Shown piece after piece: positions 56,067-64,000 of a DNA stretch of 64,000 bases. How positions within the stretch are numbered: the first letter of the stretch is position 1; the number at the start of each line of letters is the position of its first letter. The notes beneath the pieces were generated by a model. The model was not told the origin of the DNA. It searched no databases and was given only the letters and a program-made list of their open reading frames with translations. Origin of the DNA: Begonia masoniana. Taxonomy: Eukaryota > Streptophyta > Magnoliopsida > Cucurbitales > Begoniaceae. A program made the translations under genes and the position numbers. Location of the stretch: the NCBI GenBank assembly GCA_022432975.1, contig CM039512.1:28753171-28817170 (forward strand), in the 5' to 3' direction.

Positions 56067-57324
56067 TGACAGGTGGCCCTTCGAAAAGGGGCCGTGTAAA
56101 CCCACAAAACTTAGACAAAGTGCTCAGGAGTGTGAAGAGTGAAAAACCGTGGAGAGAAGGTTATGGAGATGAAGAGAAAATGCAAGAATTTAAAAGGTGA
56201 AGTGAGTGAATGAGTGTTGGCCGAAAATATCACGAGATGGAAAGCATGAAATATGAAAGAAAATGGATTAAAGGAACCAAGTGAAGGTGTGTACAAACCG
56301 AGGGGAAAAAGTGAAATTGTGGAGAGAAAATGCAAGAAAATAAAGGTGAGGTGTGTGATAGTGAAATGGCCGAAAAGATGGAATACCCTTGTTGGACCCG
56401 GGAGCTATCTTATGTGTGCTCTCGGGTGCACGTTTTCCCGAAGGAAAACTACCACCGTAGGCCTAGGTTTTCTTCCTCAAACTTTAAATTCTAAAGAGAG
56501 CAAAGGTGAGGGAATGAATAAGTGTTCACCTAGCAACCCAAAGATAAGGGAACAATGGAGGACATCTCCACTCGATAGAAATCAAGGAACACCCGAAGGG
56601 CTTCTAACACTTAGGTTAGGAAAAGGAAAATTCTCATAAAATGGCAAAAGTTATTTTACACACACCAATGCTATGCTTAAATAGAGAAACCTAGGGTGGA
56701 TGATTAGGGTTTGATAATAGAAGAAAGGATTAGAGCCATTGATGAAGACCAAGATGAAGGGACAAGATTGCAATCCATGTACTTCATCCAAGGGTTGAGG
56801 TGCTTTCCTTGTTTTGCTTGATCAATGGTGCTAAATGGCCATGTCATCCATCCTTGTGGCCACTACCAATTGTACCTACAAAATTCATACCTTAATGTTA
56901 CACTCTCCTTTGGGCTAAGTCTTGATTTGAGTCCATTTTGTTGAAGTAGCTTTCTCATTTGTTGACTAAGTCTTCAACCCATCATCCACCATCATACATC
57001 TAGTCCTAACCACATAATCTAATGCATGATGCAATTATAAATAGTTCATACAAAAAGGCTAGAATTTTCCAAATAAGTTCAAAAGTAAAAATTACAGTAT
57101 TTCATGGGTCGGAAAGACAAATTCCCATTGGGCCACTTAAAGTCTCCGTTTGAATGCTCCAGTTGAGGCTATGCAAGGGCCTGTCCATATCTTCCAAAAT
57201 TGGTTCCCATGTGAAGTCAACAATGGGATCAATACCTGCAAAAAGAACAAAGTCATTAGAAAATTGGCTAAGTAAATTGTGGGCCTGAGTTTGAGATCTT
57301 GTGATGGGCCTCCTTGGCATGTCA
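56067..57324 (-). mobile_element. CRM-like 5' LTR (right)
   Basis: Pairs with 47077-48335; substitutions are scattered and several small indels occur. The pol-tail frame (57324-57102) is still open here, although in a 5' LTR it is not part of the polyprotein. Confidence 0.92.
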
Positions 57325-57540
57325 CAAACGTAGTCGCGATCGACACTTTTGCTTGACAATCGACACTTTGAGATCTCTGTAAATTTACAATTGTTGTGCG
57401 TCAACACTTGGAGCTCTCGAAAAATTTATGAATTCGGTTAGGCGGTCAATACCTTAATGATGGATTTGTCGACACTTTGAGCTCTCGAAAAATTTGTGAA
57501 TTTGGCCACATGGTTGAAACTTTGAGCTCTGATCCTCGAA
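57325..57540. repeat. Degenerate TCGACACTTTGAGCTCTC array
   Basis: About six units of the type (G/A)TCGACACTTTGAGCTCTCG, some followed by AAAAATTTRTGAATT. Two units stand at 46990-47060 on the other side of the CRM-like element, so the array existed before that insertion. Confidence 0.75.
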
Positions 57541-58243
57541 TCATCGTATTTCTTTGAGGTGTGCCAGAGTGGGCCGTGCACTCTTTTTTCACTAGGATGT
57601 TTTCAACGGAAAATTGAGAGGGTATTTTGATTTTTATAGTCACCTCTGTATGTGAATGGTTTTGTAAATTGAGCTCGTGGAGCCGAGTTTTAAATAAAAG
57701 AAAGGAAAGATGTTTTCATATTTTCTTTTATTTAATCTATGCATAGTTTTAAAAGGTAAATCACATTTTTTTAAAAGAAAGATAAAAACTTAGTTTTAAC
57801 CAGAATGTGTTAGGTATAACCTCCTTACTGAGTTAGTCCCTCAACAAAACCATCTCCGGAAATCTAAGTAAAGAAAAGAGTGGCTAGGAGCTAAAATTCG
57901 ATCCAGCGGAGAGTAGGAGGAAGAGGTTGTTTCCTTTCTTTTCAACTTTATCTGTTTTTCTCGTGGTAAGACTTTAGTTGTAAACTTTATTTAGATTTGG
58001 GCCTATAATCTAACTTTTGGATTGAGCTTAATTATTTTCATACACTGTTGGATATGGATTAAGTTTTTAATGTTATTATGCTATATGCTTGGAATTATCT
58101 ATCTTGTGGGTTTCGCTTGTTTTAAAGCTAAATGGGTTTCTGATGTCAATCTGTTGCCTTGGGCTAGGTGACTGAGTTTCTTTTCTAGAGATCAGGTCGC
58201 CTGACCCATCGTTTCTGCCTTGGCCCCTCCTTGAGTCGTGACA
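57541..58243 (+). mobile_element. 3' end of an LTR preceding a truncated Gypsy copy
   Basis: Ends CTTGAGTCGTGACA at 58243, followed after eight bases by TAGTATCAGAGC (58252-58263), a decayed tRNA-Met primer site. The start is not located; it may include the TCGACACC array and the sequence left of 47077. Confidence 0.55.
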
Positions 58244-58263
58244 AAAACTTTTAGTATCAGAGC

Positions 58264-60443
58264 TAGGTTCACAAAGTTTTGGAATTTGATTTTTCTTAAA
58301 GCATGATAACATAATATTTTGGACAAGTATACCGTGTATGGAAAGTTCTAAGTATGGGTGTTGTTTCCTTTTTAGATAAGCATGCCTCCGGGAATGAACC
58401 TCGTAACCCTAACTAAGATAGCACGACCAGTGCTATCGCAACCATGATGGAGGCACTACAAAACTTGTCTAGTGGGAGCATGTCTCAAAATTATTGCATG
58501 ACTCAAATGCCTACTTCAGGGAATTCTCCAAGCTGAACTCGCCCGTGTTTGAAGGGGGTGTGAATTCGTTGGAAGTAGAGAATTGGCTTCCGGAAATTGA
58601 GAGAGACTACTTTACATGTTCTAGGTGAGTACCAGGTATGGATTGCCACCCATTATCAGAGAAAGTTGGCTCTGAACTGGTGGAACGCAGTGAAGGTGCA
58701 CCTTGATGTCCAGGCCATGGAGTGGAAAGACTTCACAGAGGTGTTTAGAGCACATTACAATAGTCAAAGCCACCATGACGAGGACGTTCAAGGATTTGAC
58801 TTAGTGGATGATGATAGTGGTTGAGTACTATGCTTGGTTCTATGAGCTTCTGCCTTATTTTGAGGGCCTTACCGAGCGAGGCCAGCTTACAAAGTTTTAG
58901 CAGGGCTTAAGACCTAGGATACAACAGATTGTGGCTGTGAACCCATATGATACTCTCCTAGAGGTTTTTTAGGCTGCTTAGATGATGGAGACGAAACTCG
59001 ACGCCAACTATGAGAGCTTTCAGGAAAAGTTAGCCAAGAAGGATGAGAGGAAGGCAACTAAAAAGAACTAGGGGAAGTTCTAGAGTCAGGGGTCAGGTGG
59101 GAGTCGTACTCTGAGTGCCAGTAATGGGTCATCTGAGAGTGACCGTTTTACCCTCTATGCCTGTTTTACTTGTGGTTAGCTGAGACACACGAAGAAAGAC
59201 TGCTCGTAGAACCAGCAGTAGCAACAACAACAACAACCTCAACAGCAATCATTCTCCACTTCCTCGGGCAGTTCTGCTAGAGCCACATCTGGTGGTGGTC
59301 ATGGAGCTGGGGATAGTCTTTCCAGCAGTTTCAACCGATCAGTCCTGATTTCCAAAGGTCAGTGGGCTATCAGCAAAGTTATTGTTCAAACCAATATTCT
59401 CCGCAGAGATCTGGAGACTTTGGAAGGCAGTCAAGCAACAGTAGTGGAAGTGGCCCCAATTCAGTTAAGGGTGGATGTGGGATGCTCCACAAGGGAAAAG
59501 ACAAAGCATCTAGACATGCCTATACAGTTGCAACATATGAGGGGTGCTATGACCAGTACAACTTGGAGGTCGTCAACGGTATGATCCTCCTATCTCACTC
59601 ATTTGCTCGAGTGTTGTTCGATACTGGGTCAACACACTCTTCTATCTCCTCAATATTTGTGTTAGTTTTGGGTTTGACCGTGGAGCAGATGGAGTCTCTT
59701 ATGAATGTCGGTTAGTTTGCGTGGTGATTGATGACTGTAAGTTTTCTGCAAACTTGGTTGTTTTGTTGATGAGCCAGTTTGATATGATTTTGGTAATGGA
59801 TTGGCTTCGAAGATATAAAGCAACTGTTGAGTGCCATCTGAAAAGGGTGACTCTAATTGCGAAAGATGGAAGCATTGTTGTGTACTGCAATGGTTCGAGT
59901 GCAGTGATAACGAATCCTATCTTGAGGGCTTGTTTTGGTAGTCGTCGTGGGTTAGAGCAGTATGAGAACTTGTTGTTGGTTGATGTGGATGGTGAGACCG
60001 CTAGGCAGAATATGGATATCTCGATGGCGAGAGAGTTTCCAGATGTTTTTCCTTATGAGTAGGGATCGAGTTCTGCATTAATCTAGTCTCGAGCGCTACT
60101 CCAGTTTCGATCCCTACTTACCGGATGGTGCCGATAAAGTTGCATGAATTGAGGACTCAATTAGATGAGTTGTTGGAGCGTGACTTTATACGAGAGAGTA
60201 CGTCTCATTTAGGGTGCTCTAGTTTTGTTCGCTAAGAAGGCAGACGATTCTTTGCGACTCTGCATAGACTACTGTAAGTTGAATCGGGTGATCGTCAAGA
60301 ACAAGTATCTGTTGTCGAGGATTGATGACTTGTTTGACCAGCTTGGTGAATCCCAATATTTCTCTATGATAGATATGAGGCTAGAGAATCATCAGATGAA
60401 GATTCGGAAGGAAGATATCCCGAAGACAACCTTTAGATCGATG
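58264..60443 (+). pseudogene. Truncated Gypsy gag-protease-RT
   Basis: Recognisable blocks in order: capsid (LALNWWNAVKVHLD, WKDFTEVFRAHY, 58597-58824), a zinc knuckle CFTCG-LRHTKKDC with a stop in the middle (about 59160-59210), Gln-rich spacer, protease RVLFDTGSTHSSIS (about 59610-59650), MILVMDWLRRYKA, then RT start [16 protein letters not shown] and [16 protein letters not shown] up to IPKTTFRSM. The sequence breaks off at about 60443, before the catalytic Asp-Asp box. Many stops. Older than the other Gypsy copies by appearance. Confidence 0.88.
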
Positions 60444-61417
60444 TAAGTTTTTAAGGTTAGTTGGATTTTGGTAAGTTTTTCGCCGAAAAAAGTTTAGGGT
60501 TTCGAGGTCGGTTTCGTCACCTTAAAACCTTGTTGTACTCGAAAATTTCAGTGTGTATAGGTTGGGTTTGTTGAGATTCTCGCCGACAGTGGTGGCCTAG
60601 GTCGACTAGAGTCAAGCCTGGCCGAACCCAGACTGGCCTAGGACCCCTTTTTGCATTTTTTTTTTTATTTTTCCTAGTTTCCTCTTTCCTTTATTCTGGT
60701 TTTTAATGTGGGTCTTTCTCATTATTTGCTCAGACAATTTTTTCGATTTACAGTCGATCCCTGAGGCTGCAGCTCCCAACTCCCATAAGGAAGAAGATGA
60801 ACCGTTGTAGAGTTAAGGATTTTATGTTTTTTGCATTAGCATTGCACAACTTTCTAAAAAACTATATTTTTGGTTGGTTGCCACTTATAAAATTATGATG
60901 GGGTCTTGTTGCCAACATGTCAGGTTTTTATACGTATATATACGTAGGGTTTTTTATTGTGTTTAATTCAGCATATATATTATCATGATTTTGCTTTGGA
61001 CATTGAGAGGATGAATAATCTTGATGCCTTGGGTTGTTTAGCGCCAAAGCATCACGAGGCTATTCTAGTACCCCTTCTACTGCGTGAAGGTGGTATTGTT
61101 TGTACGGATTACACTGGGTGATAGGGTGGTGATGATGCTCTCCTTGGGGGCCCGATAACCCCTTAACTTTATCAAGGTAGACATTTGTACTGGTGTATGT
61201 AGTTGTGGGCTTTGGTCATCGACTGCATAAGTGATGAGTTGGATCTACGGATCCACAACATGCTTACCTTCTAGCTTATGAGATGTTGTTGGTCCTTGTT
61301 GTTGACTTAAATGATGTTTAAGTCTAAATATGTTTTTGATGATGTATTTGAATGATAATTAAGTAATTTGATTATGTTTATAAAATGAGAATATTGATTT
61401 ATTCAAAAGACTCAATC
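60444..61417. other. LTR-like or intergenic sequence, unassigned
   Basis: Starts where the Gypsy RT breaks off. A splice-like TTGCTCAG near 60732 is followed by an open stretch of 26 codons ending EEDEPL and TAG (about 60810); this could be an exon remnant. The rest (CTTGGGGGCCCGATAACCCC, GCTTATGAGATG) resembles LTR text but no partner copy is in the window. Confidence 0.35.
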
Positions 61418-62791
61418 TGTTGGAAATGCCCTTGGAAAAAGTATTTTATTATTCTAACAATATGGTTAAGCGTACATGGCTAAATAGTTTATACAGGGCT
61501 GAAATATTGGTAAACAAAGACAACACATACCGATCGCTAAACGACAACGCAAAGAAGGCTTCTGCCGATGGCCTTCATCTACCGATCGATAAAACGACAA
61601 AAGAAGAAGTCGTTCAAAGCCTACTTCTGCCGATGGCGATCACTAAACGACAAAGAAGAATTCCATCTGCCGATCGCTAAACGACAAAGAAAAGAAGTGT
61701 TTCTGCCGATGGCATTGTCAAGCAACTCATACCGATAGAGTTTTCAATGATGCATCTGCCGATGGCGGTTCAAGACTCATCTGCCGATGGCTTACAAGTT
61801 GCATCTGCCGATGGAGTCTTCAAGCCGATGAAGTTCAAGATGCATCTGCCGACGATTTTACAAGTTGCACCTACCGATGGAATTCAAAGCTTGCTCATGC
61901 CGATAGCTTATTTGTCTTGCATCTGCCGATGGCGTTGAAGATACATCTGCCGATGGCGTTGAGGACTTCAAAGCATGTACCTGCCGATGAGGTTCAAGGT
62001 ACACATGCCGATGGTTCTTCAAGCTTCATCTGCCGATGACTTTTAAGTTGCACATACCGATGGATTCTTAGAGCAACACATACCGATGACGTGGCAAGTG
62101 AATCAAAGCTGCTTCCACCGATGATCTTCCGCTAGAATTCAAAATAGCCGCGAAGCTACAGTGACGTCGTTTTCAGCATTAACTCCAGAACTTTAATGGC
62201 GACGATGACTTGCAACTACAAACGGCAATGGCTACCTGAGATTGTACGAAAGCTGCTCCAACGGTAACAAAGCTTCCATTATTGGATAAGGAGCATTGAA
62301 GGCAAGAGCTGATTAACACACAGAGTATTTAAGTCAAGGTTAGAGCGCGAAGACCCAACTTTTTCGATTTTCATTACTGAGCTCTAATCTGTGAAATATT
62401 CATACTCTGTATTTCATCTACTCCTCTCGAACCTAAAATTTGAGATTTATTCTTTGAGAGAGTGTAGATTGTGATATACTACTACACATTTAAAATCTGT
62501 AAAGGCAGTGGATTGACGCCCGTCAAGTTCAATCCAGATTTGTAAAGGCAGTTGATCGGAGCCCGGAATTCCGATCTAGTTATTCTCGAGGAGAAGGTTA
62601 AGGATCTTCAAGGGGTGAACTTTGAAGCGTGGATGTAGGCTGGGTTGAGCTGAACCACGTAAAAATTACTGGTGTCATTTTTCTCTTACTCTCTCTTTTA
62701 TATCTGCTGTTGATTCATTTGCTAATAGTTTTAAGTAAAATTTTAAAAAGGTATAATTCACCCCCCTCTTAGACAATCTCGATCCTACAAT
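61418..62791 (+). mobile_element. 5' LTR of a SIRE/Maximus-like Copia element
   Basis: Begins TGTTGGAAATGCCC and ends TCGATCCTACA, directly followed by the primer site. Length about 1374 bp. The pyrimidine-rich ATTCACCCCCCTCTTAGACA near its end is typical of this Copia group. The left border is inferred from TGTTGG only, because the second LTR is outside the window. Confidence 0.8.
61529..62125 (+). repeat. Degenerate CTGCCGATGGC array in the Copia LTR
   Basis: More than fifteen occurrences of (C)TGCCGATGGC, CTACCGATGG, ATACCGATAG and CCGATCGCTAAACGAC at spacings of about 20-40 bp, often preceded by GCATC or TTCAAG. GCCGATGGC is itself nearly self-complementary. Confidence 0.88.
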
Positions 62792-62793
62792 TG

Positions 62794-62805
62794 GTATCAG
62801 AGCAA
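62794..62805 (+). other. Copia primer-binding site
   Basis: TGGTATCAGAGC, complementary to initiator tRNA-Met, two bases after the LTR end. Confidence 0.92.
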
Positions 62806-62843
62806 GGTGTAACATTGTCTAAGTAGTTTATCTAGAAAATATT

Positions 62844-64000
62844 ATGATTTTTGAAATGGCACTCAACACACATTCTACACAAATGGAAGGTCAGTCTACC
62901 ACTAGACCTCCATTCTTTGATGGTAATGATTATGTGTACTGGAAATCTAGGATGAGAATATATGTTCAGGCTATGGACTATGACATATGGAATAATATAG
63001 AAAATGGTCCATACATAGCGTTTAAAACAGAAAATGGTATTAGGCTTCCCAAAGCTTCACATGAACTAAATGATACAGATAAGAGGAATCTGAGCCTTAA
63101 TGCCAAGGCAGTAAACACCCTGTACTGTGCTCTGAATAGAAACGAATTTAATAGAGTACAAGGGTGTGAGAGTGCCCAAGAGATTTGGCACCTATTAGAG
63201 GTCACACACGAGGGCACAAATCAAGTGAAAGAGAGTAAATTAAATATGCTCATACACGAGTATGAACTATTCTCCATGCCTAAGGATGAGTCTGTTTCTT
63301 CCATGTTTACAAGATTTACTAACATTACTAATGGTTTGAAAGCTCTTGGTAAATCTTATTCTAGTGAAGAACAGGGCAGGAAAATCCTCAGATGTCTTCC
63401 AAGAAGCTGGCAGCCAAAGGTGATGCCATACAGGAAGCAAAAGATCTCAAGGCTCTAAAACTTGAGGAACTCATTGGATCTCTCATGACACATGAGATTA
63501 CAATGAGGTCAAATGAGAAGGAAGACCTCAAGGAGAAAGAGGCCACAAAGAGAAAGGACATTGCTCTGAAAAGCCTCCCTCTAGCAAAAATGAGTATCTG
63601 AGGATGAAGAAGAGGAAGATGATGAGGATATAGCTCTCATAACTAGGAAGATGCAGTATTCCTGCAACGGTAGAGGAATGCCTGGAAAAAATTTTTCCAA
63701 ATGTGAGAGTCTCAAAAAAACAAGGAGATCACATGTTTGTGGGTTGTAAGCCTGGCCATATGAAGGCGATTGTCCACAAGCAAAGAAGTATCTCAGAAGT
63801 TTTAGAGAGATTCTTCTCAGAAGATGAGGAAGTAGCAAACCTTGATTCATGGCGCACGAGGACAAGTGAGTTCTTTCTCCCTCTAGTAGTTTTAAGTGAA
63901 TGGTGATAGTGATGACGATGAAGGTAATCTAATTGATGCCTTCAATGACTTGGTTAAACAATTTGGCATGCTTAAGACCAAGTATAACATGTTGAAAAAG
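62844..64000 (+). pseudogene. SIRE/Maximus-like Copia gag, frame-broken, runs off window
   Basis: Open from 62844 for 204 codons; either of the two Met codons near the start is possible. RPPFFDGNDYVYWKSRMRIY is the N-terminal gag signature of this group, then YDIWNNIENGPY, NTLYCALNRNEFNRVQGCES, AQEIWHLLEVTHEGTNQVKE and MLIHEYELFSM. After SWQPKV the frame shifts (QEAKDLKALKLEELIGSL in another frame). A stop at about 63599 and a damaged zinc knuckle (GCKPGHMKAI, first Cys lost, 63735-63770) follow. The window ends within the gag linker (DAFNDLVKQFGMLKTKYNM). Confidence 0.9.

Larger units (their letters stand above)
47077..57324 (-). mobile_element. CRM-like Gypsy chromovirus, minus strand, TSD CAAAC
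   Basis: Seen: plus-strand start TGACA at 47077, end TGTCA at 57324, flanked by CAAAC at 47072-47076 and 57325-57329. LTRs are 1259 and 1258 bp. Minus-strand order: LTR, primer site, gag, protease, RT, RNase H, integrase, LTR. The protein text after the integrase core (KRRSKLLPKAEGAFKILERI, GEYGVSSTFNVQDFSPY, PITRSQTR) is of the CRM/chromovirus type, and pol runs into the 3' LTR as reported for CRM elements. Broken by stops and by a solo LTR in gag. Confidence 0.92.

Noticed and set aside
56067..56902. Shorter 836-bp LTR bounded by TGTAACATT after AAAGGAGAG
   Set aside because: The equivalent bases in the left LTR do not match, and the outer borders with the target duplication explain the data better.
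47077..57324. Two tandem CRM-like elements sharing a middle LTR, because pol C-terminal sequence appears right of the right LTR
   Set aside because: CAAAC duplications lie at 47072 and 57325 with TGACA/TGTCA termini, so the pol tail is simply part of a longer LTR; a purine tract AGAGGGGA precedes that border.

Overview
This is nuclear DNA of a flowering plant, species not determinable from the sequence. It has one intact 15-exon gene for an ANTH-domain clathrin assembly protein, and most of the rest is nested transposable elements. The lineages are typical of angiosperms: long-LTR Gypsy chromoviruses of Tekay/Del type, a Gypsy element resembling the centromeric CRM group, two Copia elements, a Cassandra element with 5S rRNA-like LTRs, and a small gag-only LTR element. 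All coordinates were read by eye. Element ends were accepted mainly where TG...CA termini coincide with 5-bp target-site duplications (TSDs).

Layout. 1-3288 is the 3' part of a long LTR (called LTR-X here) holding a 60-bp tandem array; it lies inside a GRF-zinc-finger DNA element. Into the same element Tekay-1 (3483-15351, TSD GATAT) inserted, and its 5' LTR was later hit by a solo LTR (3937-6714, TSD GAGTT). 15352-18850 is the rest of the GRF element, folded into a large inverted repeat with an 18-bp tandem array. 19090-21400 is a minisatellite and intergenic sequence. 21494-26078 (minus) is the clathrin-adaptor gene, with a 5'UTR intron and a TATA box further right. 27300-45684 is a minus-strand Copia element split by Tekay-2 (28726-41054, TSD TCAAG). 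Tekay-2 itself contains a Cassandra element (33642-34460) and the gag-only element (34970-38216). 47077-57324 is the minus-strand CRM-like element (TSD CAAAC), whose gag is split by another Tekay-type solo LTR (52300-54773, TSD TCATC). 57325-61417 holds a truncated Gypsy copy and LTR-like sequence. 61418-64000 is the 5' part of a SIRE/Maximus-like Copia element.

Main observation. Five different long-LTR families (six LTR copies) share one layout inside the LTR although their sequences have largely diverged. The order is a promoter-like part, a splice-donor-like site, an intron-like stretch of 333-651 nt, a short exon-like segment bounded by AG and GT, a second intron-like stretch of 516-608 nt with TACTAAG/TACTGAG near its 3' end, and an acceptor TAG followed by GTGA. 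The short segment is exactly 45 nt in five of the six copies (four families) and 50 nt in LTR-X. This looks like a conserved, spliced LTR leader. Between the last acceptor and the LTR end there is a slot that most families fill with a different array: a 60-bp hairpin minisatellite, CCGATAG/CTATCGG hairpins, palindromic CGATCGATCGG repeats, or 500 consecutive T. Similar CGAT/TCGA dyad arrays also occur in the Copia LTR at the right end and around the CRM-like insertion.
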